Source: Gammaproteobacteria bacterium
GTDB taxonomy: Bacteria; Pseudomonadota; Gammaproteobacteria; Steroidobacterales; UBA11654
Length of the DNA: 34,580 nucleotides
Direction of reading: 5' to 3'
NCBI GenBank assembly: GCA_002717445.1
Contig: PBDY01000009.1
Span: forward strand, 9,718-44,297
Shown: piece by piece, positions 25,674-34,580 of the stretch
How positions within the stretch are numbered: position 1 is the stretch's first letter
Layout of the letters: every line of letters begins with the position of its first letter
Notes under the pieces: model-generated
Told to the model about the DNA's origin: nothing
What the model saw: the letters and a program-made list of their open reading frames with translations, nothing else
The model's database searches: none
Program-made: the position numbers and the translations under genes

Positions 25674-27209
25674 ATGAACGATTCAAGAGAAATCATAATT
25701 TTTGATACCACTTTGCGAGATGGTGAACAAGCGCCGGGATGCAGCATGACTATTGGTGAAAAATTAAAAATTGCACACTCATTGAAAGAATTGAATGTGG
25801 ATGTCATTGAAGCAGGTTTTGCTGCCGCATCTCCTGGTGATTTTGATGCTGTAAGTACAATTGCCTCAGAAATTGATGGACCGACTATTTGTTCTCTAGC
25901 AAGATGCAATGAAAGCGACATAGAAAAAGCAAACGAGGCACTTAAGCCCAATAAGAACAGAAGGATTCATGTTTTCGTTGCTACGAGTGAAATTCATCTA
26001 AAGCATAAGCTTAATATGGCAAAAGACGAAGTACTGAAGGCTGCCTTCGAAGGTGTAAAGATGGCTAAATCTTTTTGTGAAAACGTTGAATTTTCTCCTG
26101 AAGATGCCTCCAGAACAGATCATGGCTTTTTAACCGAAGTGGTGGATGCTGCAATTGAGGCAGGGGCCACTACCATCAATGTTCCGGATACGGTGGGCTA
26201 TACAATTCCTTACGAATTCGGTGAATTATTCAATCACCTAATCAAAAACTGCACAAATACGGAGAACGTTATTTTTAGCGTTCACTGTCATGATGACCTC
26301 GGTCTTTCTGTAGCCAATAGTTTGGCAGCAGTAGAGTCTGGAGCAAGGCAAATTGAATGCACAATCAATGGAATTGGAGAAAGGGCTGGGAATACTTCAC
26401 TCGAAGAGGTTTGTATGGCAATTAAAACGAGGGAAGAATATTTTGATTTCCAAACATCAATAGACTCCACTAAGCTCTATCCAACCAGTAGGTTGGTATC
26501 CTCAATCACGGGGATGCACGTACCGCGAAATAAAGCCATAGTGGGTGACAATGCTTTCGCCCATGAAGCAGGGATACATCAGCATGGAATGCTGAGAGAT
26601 TCATCAACGTATGAAATCATGAAGCCTCAAGATGTGGGTATAGCAAGATCCAACCTTGTACTTGGCAAACACAGCGGCAGGCATGCATTCTTAGATCGAA
26701 TCAATGATCTTGGCTTTGCTCTTGAAAAAGATGAAATTGATCCAGCCTTTGAAGAGTTCAAGAAATTAGCTGACAGAAAGAAGGAAATCTTTGATACAGA
26801 TATAGAGGCCATTGTTTTGAATGCAGACATTGCAAATATGAGCAGGTGGTCTCTTTTAGATTTGGAAACAAGCTCTGGCTCATCTTGGGGTTCGACTGCA
26901 TCTCTTAAACTTAAGGATTCTGATGATAAAATTATTGAACGCGATAACCATGACGATCCTGCAAGCGGACCTATTGAGGCTGTTTTTAATATTATCAGCG
27001 ATATCACAGGCTACGCTCTTGAATTAGTAAATTTTGAAATTCACAGCGTCAGTGTTGGTGATGATGCTCAGGGTGAAGTAACTGTTACAGTAGGTTATGA
27101 TGGTCAGAATTATAGAGGGAATGGGGTCAGTACAGACATCATAGAATCTGGTGCATTGGCCTATCTTGAAGTGATTAACAGAATAGAGAGAAATCAAGCA
27201 AAACATTAG
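25674..27209 (+). CDS. leuA: 2-isopropylmalate synthase
   Basis: Condenses acetyl-CoA with 2-oxoisovalerate, the committed step of leucine synthesis. The 511-aa protein has the catalytic barrel with DTTLRDGEQAPGCSM (Asp11, Arg15), metal ligands His204 and His206 in VHCHDDLG, NGIGERAGNTSLEE, the GKHSGRHAF linker region and a C-terminal LeuA regulatory domain (about residues 390-505) that normally binds leucine for feedback inhibition. Two nt separate it from ilvC. So leucine is likely to act both on the enzyme and through the leader peptide. Confidence 0.97.
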   Translation: MNDSREIIIFDTTLRDGEQAPGCSMTIGEKLKIAHSLKELNVDVIEAGFAAASPGDFDAVSTIASEIDGPTICSLARCNESDIEKANEALKPNKNRRIHVFVATSEIHLKHKLNMAKDEVLKAAFEGVKMAKSFCENVEFSPEDASRTDHGFLTEVVDAAIEAGATTINVPDTVGYTIPYEFGELFNHLIKNCTNTENVIFSVHCHDDLGLSVANSLAAVESGARQIECTINGIGERAGNTSLEEVCMAIKTREEYFDFQTSIDSTKLYPTSRLVSSITGMHVPRNKAIVGDNAFAHEAGIHQHGMLRDSSTYEIMKPQDVGIARSNLVLGKHSGRHAFLDRINDLGFALEKDEIDPAFEEFKKLADRKKEIFDTDIEAIVLNADIANMSRWSLLDLETSSGSSWGSTASLKLKDSDDKIIERDNHDDPASGPIEAVFNIISDITGYALELVNFEIHSVSVGDDAQGEVTVTVGYDGQNYRGNGVSTDIIESGALAYLEVINRIERNQAKH

Positions 27210-27217
27210 GAGATATT

Positions 27218-28147
27218 ATGCCACTCAAACCAACAAAGAATATTTGGTTTAACAACGAACTGGTTCCATGGGAGTCTGCTCAGATTCATGTGCTTAGTTA
27301 TGCATTGCATTATGGTTCAGCAGTCTTTGAAGGCATCAGAGCTTATTCCACCAATGATGGCACAAAAATCTTTCGCTTGGATGAGCACATCAAAAGACTT
27401 TTCAATTCAGCAAAAATCTACAGAATGAATATTGCATTTTCGCAACAAGAGTTAAATCAGGCTTGTAAAGATATTGTTGTTACCAATGAATTAGACAGTG
27501 GCGCATATATCAGGCCGATAGCGTTCCGAGGATACAATGACCTCGGTCTCCATGCATCAAAGGATGATGACGTAGAGGTAGTGGTTGCTGCTTGGGAATG
27601 GGGAACCTTGTTAGGTGCAGATGCTCTAGAAAATGGTGTTGATGTTGGTGTTTCCTCATGGAATAGGAATGCTCCCAATACCATACCTGTTATGGCAAAA
27701 GCTTCCGGCAATTATTTATCTGGCACATTGGTCGCAATAGAAGCAAAGGAAAACGGATACGATGAAGGGATCTGTCTTGATTCGGATGGGTTTGTCAGTG
27801 AAGGTTCGGGCGAGAATATTTTTATGGTCAAGAATGGTAAGCTAATGACCCCTCCTCTCAGTTCATCAATATTGGACGGAATTACAAGAGACTCAGTAAT
27901 GAAAATTGCAGAGGATCTGAATATTGAATGCGTTGAACGGAGAATCACAAGAGAGGAACTTTATCTCGCCGATGAGTTATTTTTCACAGGAACTGCTGCA
28001 GAAATTACCCCAATCAGAAGTGTCGATAGGATTCAGATCGGCGAAGGAAAAAGAGGTCATATCACAGAGAGCATCCAAAAAGTATTTTTTGGGTTATTCA
28101 ATGGTGAATCTGATGACAAATGGAATTGGTTGAGTTCTGTTGGCTGA
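27218..28147 (+). CDS. ilvE: Branched-chain amino acid aminotransferase
   Basis: Final transamination of leucine, isoleucine and valine synthesis, PLP-dependent fold class IV. Features are [35 protein letters not shown] at the N-terminus, the PLP lysine Lys161 in [26 protein letters not shown], and [16 protein letters not shown]. Length 309 aa is standard. A perfect AGGAGA lies before the ATG. Its place between leuA and leuC, rather than in an ilv cluster, is unusual compared with E. coli and fits one operon for end-to-end leucine synthesis. Confidence 0.97.
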   Translation: MPLKPTKNIWFNNELVPWESAQIHVLSYALHYGSAVFEGIRAYSTNDGTKIFRLDEHIKRLFNSAKIYRMNIAFSQQELNQACKDIVVTNELDSGAYIRPIAFRGYNDLGLHASKDDDVEVVVAAWEWGTLLGADALENGVDVGVSSWNRNAPNTIPVMAKASGNYLSGTLVAIEAKENGYDEGICLDSDGFVSEGSGENIFMVKNGKLMTPPLSSSILDGITRDSVMKIAEDLNIECVERRITREELYLADELFFTGTAAEITPIRSVDRIQIGEGKRGHITESIQKVFFGLFNGESDDKWNWLSSVG

Positions 28148-29549
28148 ATCAGGAAAAACACTATTTGAAAAGGTCTGGGAAGATCATTTGGTTGTTGAAG
28201 AAACCCCAAATACGCCAGCAATACTTTATATTGACCTCCATCTCATTCATGAAGTTACAACGCCCCAAGCTTTTCAGTCTCTTAGGGATAAAGGGTTATC
28301 ATTAAGAGACCCAAATAAAGTTCTGGCCACTATGGATCATTCCACCCCAACTCTACCCGTTAAAAGCATAGCCGATCTTGATATTGTTGCCGAAAAAGGA
28401 CCTGCAGATCAAATAAGAGATATGATTAGAAATTGTGAAGAGTTTGGAGTCGAACTCCATGGATTTGATTCAGACAAAAGAGGGATTGTCCATGTAATGG
28501 GGCCTGAACTTGGAGCAACCCAACCAGGTAAAACCATTGTATGTGGTGACAGCCACACCAGTACTCATGGCGCATTTGGAGCGCTCGCTTTTGGCATAGG
28601 TACAACAGAGGTTGGCCATGTTTTGGCGTCACAATGTCTACTTCAAAGAAAACCGAAAACATTCGCAGTCAATATGGATGGCTCACTCCGATCAGGCGTA
28701 TCCGCAAAAGACATCATTTTGAAAATTATTCAAAAAGTTGGAGTCGATGGTGGCGTTGGGCATGTCATTGAATACAGGGGCTCAACAGCTGGCGTTCTCT
28801 CTCTAGAAGAAAGGATGACCATTTGTAACATGAGCATTGAGGCAGGAGCAAGAGCCGGAATGTTTGCACCCGATGATAAAACTTTTAATTACCTGATCGA
28901 TAAACCAATGTCACCAAAAGGTCCAGACTGGGATCAGGCAATGAAACGATGGTCAAGATTGGTTACAGATGAGGATGTTGCGTTTGATAAGGAAGTAAAC
29001 ATAGATATCGATCAGTTATCACCGATGGTTACTTATGGAACGAATCCAGGAATGGCAATGGAAATTGATGGTGTTGTTCCAGAAACAAACGGCGACCTTG
29101 GCTTTAAGCAGTCACTCAATTACATGCAAATTGAAGCTGGTAAACCGCTTATTGGAAAAGACATTGATGTAGTTTTTATTGGCAGTTGTACAAATTCAAG
29201 AATTTCAGATCTTAAAGATGCTGCTGAAATACTCAAGGATCGAAAAGTGTCTGATGGAGTAAAAGCATTAGTAGTGCCAGGCTCTCAGGCTATTAAGAAG
29301 GAAGCAGAAAGCCTTGGATTGGATAAAATCTTTGAATCGGCTGGGGCAGAATGGCGAGAGCCTGGTTGCTCCATGTGTCTAGGGATGAATGGAGACACAG
29401 TTGGGAATGGGAAATTAGCAGTCAGTACCAGCAATCGAAATTTTGAGGGCCGACAAGGAAAAGGAGCGAGAACAATACTCGCGAGTCCAAAAACAGCAGC
29501 GGCATCAGCAATATCGGGGTCAGTTGAGGATCCCAGAAAATATAGTTAA
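28140..29549 (+). CDS. leuC: 3-isopropylmalate dehydratase large subunit
   Basis: Isomerises 2- to 3-isopropylmalate together with LeuD, using a [4Fe-4S] cluster. The three cluster cysteines are present: Cys350 in FIGSCTNSR, Cys410 and Cys413 in [10 protein letters not shown]. Other landmarks are [37 protein letters not shown] and [16 protein letters not shown]. The 469-aa protein starts at TTG within the end of ilvE (8-bp overlap), giving [18 protein letters not shown], which aligns with the usual LeuC start; no nearer ATG exists. Confidence 0.97.
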   Translation: MAESGKTLFEKVWEDHLVVEETPNTPAILYIDLHLIHEVTTPQAFQSLRDKGLSLRDPNKVLATMDHSTPTLPVKSIADLDIVAEKGPADQIRDMIRNCEEFGVELHGFDSDKRGIVHVMGPELGATQPGKTIVCGDSHTSTHGAFGALAFGIGTTEVGHVLASQCLLQRKPKTFAVNMDGSLRSGVSAKDIILKIIQKVGVDGGVGHVIEYRGSTAGVLSLEERMTICNMSIEAGARAGMFAPDDKTFNYLIDKPMSPKGPDWDQAMKRWSRLVTDEDVAFDKEVNIDIDQLSPMVTYGTNPGMAMEIDGVVPETNGDLGFKQSLNYMQIEAGKPLIGKDIDVVFIGSCTNSRISDLKDAAEILKDRKVSDGVKALVVPGSQAIKKEAESLGLDKIFESAGAEWREPGCSMCLGMNGDTVGNGKLAVSTSNRNFEGRQGKGARTILASPKTAAASAISGSVEDPRKYS

Positions 29550-29554
29550 TTTGT

Positions 29555-30127
29555 ATGGATAAGATTATTGAATTCACTTCCAAGACTGTAGTTCTGTCAG
29601 TCAACGATATCGATACTGACCAAATCATACCCGCCAGATTTCTAACAGTGACAACGAAAGATGGACTTGGGGATGGTTTATTTTCGGATTGGAGATTCGA
29701 TGAGTCTGGAAATAAGATTGAAGATTTTCCATTGAATCAGGCTAAATCAGAAGGTTGCTCAGTCCTGGTCGCTGGGAGCAATTTTGGCTGCGGCTCTTCT
29801 CGTGAGCATGCACCTTGGGCATTGGTTGATTATGGATTTAAAGCAATCCTAAGCACATCGTTTGCTGATATTTTTCAGAATAATGCACTAAAGAATGGAC
29901 TGTTACCACTTACGGTATCTCAAGAGTTTCATAGCATGTTGACTGACAGTGAAGGGATTCAAGTTAAAGTCAGTTTAGAGGAAATGAACATTCAGAGTTC
30001 CAATGGAATGACTGAGCCTTTTGATCTTGAACCTTTTTCAAGGTATTGCTTAATGAATGGTATTGATCAACTTGGATTTATAATGAACCATGAAAATCAA
30101 ATCCAAGCATATGAAGATAAAGGATAA
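29555..30127 (+). CDS. leuD: 3-isopropylmalate dehydratase small subunit
   Basis: The swivel-domain partner of LeuC. Typical are VVLSVNDIDTDQIIPARFL at the N-terminus and the substrate loop AGSNFGCGSSREHAPWAL, followed by STSFADIFQNNALKNGLLP. Length 190 aa is slightly below E. coli LeuD (201) but complete. It begins 5 nt after leuC and is 3 nt ahead of leuB. Confidence 0.97.
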   Translation: MDKIIEFTSKTVVLSVNDIDTDQIIPARFLTVTTKDGLGDGLFSDWRFDESGNKIEDFPLNQAKSEGCSVLVAGSNFGCGSSREHAPWALVDYGFKAILSTSFADIFQNNALKNGLLPLTVSQEFHSMLTDSEGIQVKVSLEEMNIQSSNGMTEPFDLEPFSRYCLMNGIDQLGFIMNHENQIQAYEDKG

Positions 30128-30130
30128 TCC

Positions 30131-31186
30131 ATGAAAGCAGAAATAACGGTATTGGCAGGTGATGGTATAGGGCCTGAAATCACTGAACATGCATTAAAAG
30201 TTCTTAAGGCTATTGAGAAAAAGTATGATCACGACTTCATCTTAAATGATGCACTCTTTGGCGGCATTGCAATTGATGAGACCGGTGACCCATTTCCAGA
30301 GGAAACAAAAGACTTATGCAAGCAAAGTGACGCTGTTTTATTGGGTGCTGTCGGCGGACCAAAATGGAGTGACCCAAAGGCAAAAACCAGACCTGAAAAA
30401 GGTTTATTGGATATGAGATCAGACTTAGGTGTTTATGCAAACCTAAGGCAAATTAAAACGTATCCTCAGTTGATTGACAATTCACCGATTGAAAATTCCA
30501 GACTTGAGGGCATAGACATACTATTTGTTCGCGAACTCATCGGCGGGATTTATTTTGGTGACAAAGAGCGGTCAGATGACTACGCAAAAGATGTTTGCGA
30601 ATATTCATCATTTGAAATAGAACGTATTGTGAAAGTGGCAGCTGATTTATCTATAAAGAGAAAAAATAAGCTGACTTCTGTTGACAAAGCAAATGTAATG
30701 GCGACGTCACAACTTTGGAGATCAGTAACCACTTCATTGATTGAAAGCGAATACCCAAGCATTGAAATGGAACATCTTCTCGTTGATGCTGCCACCATGC
30801 ACCTTCTTTCACGTCCAGCTGATTTCGATGTGATTGTTGCTGAAAATTTATTTGGCGATATTTTAACCGACGAAGCATCAATGCTAACTGGATCAATAGG
30901 CATGATACCTTCCGCTTCTCTGGGCGATAACAATTTTGGCGTATATGAACCAATACATGGTTCTGCTCCGGATATTCAAGGCAAAGGGCTTGCCAATCCA
31001 TGCGGCATGATACTTTCTGTTGCGATGATGCTCAAGCATTCACTGCAGTTGGTTCAGGAATCAAATGAAATAGAAAATGCTGTTGAGTCGGTTCTCAATG
31101 ATGGAATGTTTACAGCAGACTTATCAAGCGATCACCATGTATCAACAGACGAAATGGGAACCGCAATTCTCACCAAAATAATTTAA
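30131..31186 (+). CDS. leuB: 3-isopropylmalate dehydrogenase
   Basis: NAD-dependent oxidative decarboxylation of 3-isopropylmalate to the direct precursor of leucine. Motifs are VLAGDGIGPEITEHALKVL at the start, AVGGPKWSDP, the substrate loop RELIGGIYFGDKE at about residues 134-146, DKANVMATSQLWR, the metal-binding segment NLFGDILTDEASMLTGSIGMIPSASLG and the NAD-binding EPIHGSAPDIQGKGLANP. Length 351 aa is typical. Last gene of the operon; a loose AT-rich inverted repeat covers its stop but is not a convincing terminator. Confidence 0.97.
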   Translation: MKAEITVLAGDGIGPEITEHALKVLKAIEKKYDHDFILNDALFGGIAIDETGDPFPEETKDLCKQSDAVLLGAVGGPKWSDPKAKTRPEKGLLDMRSDLGVYANLRQIKTYPQLIDNSPIENSRLEGIDILFVRELIGGIYFGDKERSDDYAKDVCEYSSFEIERIVKVAADLSIKRKNKLTSVDKANVMATSQLWRSVTTSLIESEYPSIEMEHLLVDAATMHLLSRPADFDVIVAENLFGDILTDEASMLTGSIGMIPSASLGDNNFGVYEPIHGSAPDIQGKGLANPCGMILSVAMMLKHSLQLVQESNEIENAVESVLNDGMFTADLSSDHHVSTDEMGTAILTKII

Positions 31187-31203
31187 TCCATTTAAACAAA
31201 TTA

Positions 31204-31231
31204 TTGTATTTAGAAAGATTATGTTTATAAT
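31204..31231 (+). promoter_or_regulatory. Promoter of the yerC-like-hisGDC operon
   Basis: TTGTAT and a perfect TATAAT with 16-bp spacing place the start near 31238, directly at the inverted repeat described next and some 43 nt before the regulator gene. Confidence 0.55.
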
Positions 31232-31239
31232 GTCGCTCT

Positions 31240-31257
31240 GTATTAACACATTAGTAC
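31240..31257. promoter_or_regulatory. TrpR-type operator overlapping the his promoter start site
   Basis: GTATTAACACATTAGTAC is an 18-bp imperfect inverted repeat whose half-sites are GTATTAA and GTACTAA. Aligned with the symmetric trp operator core GTACTAGTTAACTAGTAC (known from E. coli TrpR work) it has the same length and matches at 12 of 18 positions, mainly the outer six on each side. It begins 8 bp after the -10 and precedes a TrpR-family regulator gene, so self-repression is likely. Confidence 0.5.
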
Positions 31258-31280
31258 AATAGAACATAGGAAGCATCAAA

Positions 31281-31589
31281 ATGAAAATAGAAAGAGTTTT
31301 GACTAAAAAAGAAGAACAGTTTGCTGAAGAACGATTCTATAAAGCAATCATGACGTTAAAGGATATGGATGAATACCGGTCATTCTTTAACGATATATGT
31401 ACACCGGCTGAATTCGAGTCACTTAAAGACAGATGGAGTGTAGCTGAACTTCTCGACAAGGGTTATACCTATAGAGAAATAAAGACCATGACGGGCGTGA
31501 GCCTGACAACAATCGGCAGAGTTGCTAGGTTTCTATTTGATGGAGCAAATGGCTACAAAATGGCACTGGATAGGATTAAAAAACAATGA
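31281..31589 (+). CDS. TrpR-family (YerC/YecD-type) transcriptional regulator
   Basis: A 102-aa all-helical protein. After an N-terminal helical arm, ICTPAEFESLKDRWSVAELLDKG and the helix-turn-helix YREIKTMTGVSLTTIGRVARFL (about residues 64-85) match the TrpR/YerC/YecD family. AGGAAG precedes the ATG. Its stop overlaps the hisG start (ATGA), so it is made together with the his enzymes. YerC/HisR-type members have been proposed as histidine-responsive repressors in Firmicutes; by position this one probably senses histidine rather than tryptophan, which is inference. An operator-like repeat lies in its own promoter. Confidence 0.88.
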   Translation: MKIERVLTKKEEQFAEERFYKAIMTLKDMDEYRSFFNDICTPAEFESLKDRWSVAELLDKGYTYREIKTMTGVSLTTIGRVARFLFDGANGYKMALDRIKKQ

Positions 31590-32479
31590 ATGAGAGAATA
31601 AAAATTGCCATACAGAAATCTGGCAGACTCACTGAGCACAGCATTACCCTGCTTCAGAAATGTGGCCTTGTTATCAGTCACACTAAAGATCAATTAATTG
31701 GATATGGCGAAAATATGCCATTCGATATCATGTTTGTTAGAGACGATGATATTCCAGGATTAATCCAAGAAAATCTCTGTGAAATTGGACTTGTGGGTGC
31801 AAATGTTGCAATAGAAAAGAAATTGTCATACGAGGCGGACCAATCTTCTTGTGAATTTACTCTAATGTCACCGCTTGATTTTGGTCATTGCAAGCTATCA
31901 TTTGCATACCCAGACTCATCAATCATTCGCTCAATCAAAGACCTTGAAGGCAAAACAATAGCAACCAGTTATCCTTTTACAGTTAGAAACTACTTTACTG
32001 AAAACAAGATTAATGCAAATGTCACGGAATTCTCAGGAGCTGTTGAGTTGGCACCAAGTTTAGGTAAAGCCGATGCAATCTGTGACCTCGTATCAACCGG
32101 AAATACGCTTAGAGCACACAACCTTGAACTTGGAGAGACCATCATGGAGAGTGTTGCAACCGTTCTTAAATCCAATGCAAAGCAATCTCAATTTAAGAAT
32201 ATGTGGATCGATAAAATAATTGAAAGGATCAATGGTGTGCTTCAAGTGAATGAGAGTAAATACATAATGATGCATGCTCCAAAAAATGCGATCAATGAGA
32301 TAACAAATCTCTTGCCCGGGACTGAATCACCAACGGTCATCCCATTGGACGGCATTGAAGGCACTGTTGCTGTTCATGTGGTTTGTAAAGAGACTGTTTT
32401 CTGGGAGACATTAGAGGACCTTAAAGAGGTTGGAGCATCATCCATATTGGTGGTTCCAGTTGAGAAAATGTTGATGTAA
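31586..32479 (+). CDS. hisG: ATP phosphoribosyltransferase, long form
   Basis: First step of histidine synthesis, joining ATP and PRPP. Seen are IAIQKSGRLTEHSITLLQKCGL, DIMFVRDDDIPGLIQENLCEIGLVG, the PRPP-loop region SGAVELAPSLGKADAICDLVSTGNTLRAHNL, and a C-terminal domain of about 75 residues (MMHAPKNAINEITNLLPG...VPVEKMLM) that binds histidine in long-form enzymes. The 297-aa length marks HisG-L, so no HisZ partner is needed. Overlaps the regulator gene by 4 bp and lies 5 nt before hisD. Confidence 0.96.
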   Translation: MNERIKIAIQKSGRLTEHSITLLQKCGLVISHTKDQLIGYGENMPFDIMFVRDDDIPGLIQENLCEIGLVGANVAIEKKLSYEADQSSCEFTLMSPLDFGHCKLSFAYPDSSIIRSIKDLEGKTIATSYPFTVRNYFTENKINANVTEFSGAVELAPSLGKADAICDLVSTGNTLRAHNLELGETIMESVATVLKSNAKQSQFKNMWIDKIIERINGVLQVNESKYIMMHAPKNAINEITNLLPGTESPTVIPLDGIEGTVAVHVVCKETVFWETLEDLKEVGASSILVVPVEKMLM

Positions 32480-32484
32480 AGAAT

Positions 32485-33786
32485 ATGAGCTATGAAATCA
32501 TACAATGGAATCGATTGGCTGAAGATGAAAAAAACTCATCCATTCAGAGACCAGTTCTTGAGAGCTTGAGGGAGCAAGGGTCGATTATTTCTAGTATCTT
32601 CGAAAGCATTGCATCTGAGGGTGATCAAGCTCTCAAAAGATACACAAGAATGTATGACGGAGTTGAGATAGATAACTTTTTAATGAATGAAAAGGAAATT
32701 GAATCTGCTTTCAGTCGAACGCCCAGATATTTAATGCAATCAATTGAGAATGCGATAGAGAATGTAAAAACATTTCATCAAAAAAATATCAGTAAAGACG
32801 CAGGAATAATAAAGGTTAAGGAAGGTGTAAAATGTCAGGTTATAAGAAGACCCATCGAAAATGTAGGACTTTATATACCCGCTGGTAATAACCCTCTTCC
32901 CTCTACAGCAATAATGTTAGGCGTGCCCTCCTCGCTTGCTAACAATAAGCAATCGTTCATTGTTTCTCCTCCCAACAATGAAGGACTGGTAAATGATTCA
33001 ATCGTTGTTGCAGCTCGATTAAGTGGAATTGGGAAAATCTTTAAAGCCGGCGGCGCTCAATCAATTGCTGCAATGGCCCAAGGAACAGAATCGATTCCTC
33101 AGGCAGATAAAATATTTGGTCCAGGGAACAGCTGGGTCACAAAAGCTAAGCAAATGATTTCAACACTCGGTTTACCGGTTTCCATCGATATGCCTGCCGG
33201 ACCTACAGAAGTCATGATTATTTCTGATGGCAATACAAATCCTAAATTTATTGCCTATGATTTGCTTTCACAAGCAGAGCATGGCATTGATTCTCAGGTC
33301 ATTTTGATTTCACCAGATGAATCATTTCTAAAAAAAGTCAGTATTGAAATTGATAAAGCAATTCGAACAATCAGTACCCGAGAGATTGCCAGAATCTCAA
33401 TGGAAAACTCCAAACTGATTTTTGTTGATGCACTTGAGGAAGCATTTAACATTTCAAATATTTATGCACCTGAGCACTTAATCATTAACTGTCAGGATGC
33501 AGAACAAATGCTTCCTAAAATATCGTCAGCAGGATCTGTGTTTCTCGGTGAATGGAGCCCAGAGTCGGCAGGAGACTATTGCAGTGGCACGAACCATGTA
33601 TTACCCACAGCTGGTTTTGCAAGCTCATACAGCGGTTTATCAGTAGACAGTTTTTGTAAATCGATATCAGTGCAAAGTCTAACCAGAGAAGGGTTGCAAT
33701 CAATTGGCGATGATATAATCAATTTAGCAATGGCAGAAGGTCTAGAGGCACATGCAAAAGCCGTTGCAGTGAGGATTGAAGAATGA
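32485..33786 (+). CDS. hisD: Histidinol dehydrogenase
   Basis: Zinc enzyme catalysing the last two oxidations, histidinol to histidine. Landmarks are RPIENVGLYIPAGNNPLPSTAIMLGVP, KAGGAQSIAAMAQGTESIPQADKIFGPGNSWVTKAKQ, IDMPAGPTEVM, LLSQAEHGIDSQ, the catalytic Glu-His in YAPEHLIIN and the C-terminal zinc-site region GDYCSGTNHVLPT. Length 433 aa is normal. Its stop overlaps the hisC start by ATGA. Confidence 0.97.
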   Translation: MSYEIIQWNRLAEDEKNSSIQRPVLESLREQGSIISSIFESIASEGDQALKRYTRMYDGVEIDNFLMNEKEIESAFSRTPRYLMQSIENAIENVKTFHQKNISKDAGIIKVKEGVKCQVIRRPIENVGLYIPAGNNPLPSTAIMLGVPSSLANNKQSFIVSPPNNEGLVNDSIVVAARLSGIGKIFKAGGAQSIAAMAQGTESIPQADKIFGPGNSWVTKAKQMISTLGLPVSIDMPAGPTEVMIISDGNTNPKFIAYDLLSQAEHGIDSQVILISPDESFLKKVSIEIDKAIRTISTREIARISMENSKLIFVDALEEAFNISNIYAPEHLIINCQDAEQMLPKISSAGSVFLGEWSPESAGDYCSGTNHVLPTAGFASSYSGLSVDSFCKSISVQSLTREGLQSIGDDIINLAMAEGLEAHAKAVAVRIEE

Positions 33787-34580
33787 ATATCAAAGACTTA
33801 GTTCGACCCGAAGTATTAAACCTAAAACCTTATGTCCCAGCAAAGAAAGTGTTGGATAAAATTAGATTGAATGCAAATGAAAGCCCATATTCTGTTACGC
33901 GCTCTGCGTCTGAAGATTCTTTGAATTTATATCCAGATGCAAGACCCGATGAAATAAGGAGTATGGTTGCAAGTTATTTGGAAATATCTAGTGAAAATAT
34001 TGTCATCACAAGGGGAAGCACAGAGGCAATAGATGTTTCTATCCGAACGTTTTGCGTTCCAGATAAGGATGGAATCCTGGTATTTCCGCCAACGTTTGAA
34101 ATGTATAAATTTTATGCTGAGATTCAGGGAATTAAAATGCATACCATCCTTTTGGATAAAGAAAACAGGTATTCATTGGACATGAAAGCCATAGAAATAT
34201 TTGATCCCAATCAAGCCAAGCTGATTTTTATTTGTTCTCCATCAAATCCTCTTGGTCATACGCTCAGTGATGAATCCATTTTTCGTGTGTGTGAGCATTT
34301 TTCAGAATCTGGACTCGTTATATTAGACGGCGCATATGTTGAATTTGATGACGATGGGATTTATCAAAAGGTTTTATCTAAATTTGACAACGTCATCATG
34401 TTGAGAACCCTATCAAAGGCTTTTGGTTTGGCTGGAGTAAGGTGCGGAGCTTTAATTTCTTCTCCAGAGATATGCCAGTTTATTGAACGAGTCATACCGC
34501 CCTACTCATTCAGCACACCTGCCGTCAATGCAGTTGTTGATAGCTTGTCTGATGAAGGCATCAAAGAGTCTAAAAGAAAC
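33783..34580 (+). CDS. hisC: Histidinol-phosphate aminotransferase, partial at right edge
   Basis: Transaminates imidazole-acetol phosphate to histidinol phosphate, PLP-dependent fold type I. It is not in the ORF track because it leaves the window; 266 codons are visible. MNIKDLVRPEVLNLKPY and IRLNANESPY are typical of HisC, followed by ITRGSTEAIDVSIRTFC, FICSPSNPLGHTL, LDGAYVEF and the PLP lysine Lys212 in RTLSKAFGLAGVRCG. ATGA overlap with hisD confirms the operon. About 90 C-terminal residues should lie beyond the edge. Confidence 0.96.
   Translation, partial: MNIKDLVRPEVLNLKPYVPAKKVLDKIRLNANESPYSVTRSASEDSLNLYPDARPDEIRSMVASYLEISSENIVITRGSTEAIDVSIRTFCVPDKDGILVFPPTFEMYKFYAEIQGIKMHTILLDKENRYSLDMKAIEIFDPNQAKLIFICSPSNPLGHTLSDESIFRVCEHFSESGLVILDGAYVEFDDDGIYQKVLSKFDNVIMLRTLSKAFGLAGVRCGALISSPEICQFIERVIPPYSFSTPAVNAVVDSLSDEGIKESKRN

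Noticed and set aside
31177-31205. AT-rich inverted repeat AATAATTT...AAATTATT after leuB as a terminator
   Set aside because: No G-C pairs, a 13-nt loop and no T-tract; the right arm also overlaps the -35 of the his promoter. Chance is likely.

Overview
The window reads as chromosomal DNA of a marine-type gammaproteobacterium with moderately low GC (roughly 40% by eye, not computed). Pointers are the TonB2-style energy-transduction operon (DUF3450, TtpC, ExbB, ExbD, TonB, TPR protein), a DUF6491 lipoprotein, tightly packed genes with ATGA or TAAATG junctions, and long-form HisG. I cannot name a genus from sequence alone. I see no insertion sequence, phage gene, integrase, tRNA, rRNA or CRISPR array; this is ordinary core and accessory chromosome.

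Layout. 1-1100 (minus): a DUF6491-type lipoprotein and an unnamed protein that runs off the left edge. 1186-4068 (plus): electron transfer flavoprotein subunits etfB-etfA, then a Bcr/CflA-type MFS exporter. 4075-8157 (minus): TRAP permeases dctQ-dctM, a Prx5-type peroxiredoxin, a CurA-type NADP-dependent oxidoreductase and a six-helix membrane protein. 8230-11937: an aldehyde dehydrogenase (plus), a C-factor-type SDR (minus), an AhpD-like CxxC protein and an MscS channel (both plus), ending in a 25-nt palindrome shared with the facing hyuB. 11970-16969 (minus): HMG-CoA-lyase-family enzyme, hyuA and hyuB. 17052-18747 (plus): a two-domain VOC protein and a TauE/SafE permease. 18744-24215 (minus): the six-gene TonB2/TtpC operon.

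24216-24654 is the only long gap. It holds a divergent promoter pair and what looks like a complete leucine attenuator: promoter, short leader ORF with Leu codons TTA CTG AGC CTA CTG CTG, an alternative antiterminator pairing, and a strong terminator ending in eight T. It precedes a six-gene operon ilvC-leuA-ilvE-leuC-leuD-leuB (24655-31186), covering most of leucine and part of valine/isoleucine synthesis; ilvBN and ilvD are absent from the window. Then comes hisGDC, led by a small TrpR-family (YerC/YecD-type) regulator. Its promoter carries an 18-bp inverted repeat with the spacing and outer bases of a TrpR operator. hisC runs off the right edge.

Most genes are recognisable households. The most interesting parts are regulatory: the leu attenuator and the TrpR-family/operator pair in front of the his genes. 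Also notable are the lipoprotein whose signal peptide seems to start at a non-canonical ATC codon, TRAP permeases without a binding-protein gene, and the HMG-CoA-lyase-hyuAB set. Two genes missing from the ORF track because they cross the edges (1-593 minus; 33783-34580 plus) were found by reading the sequence.
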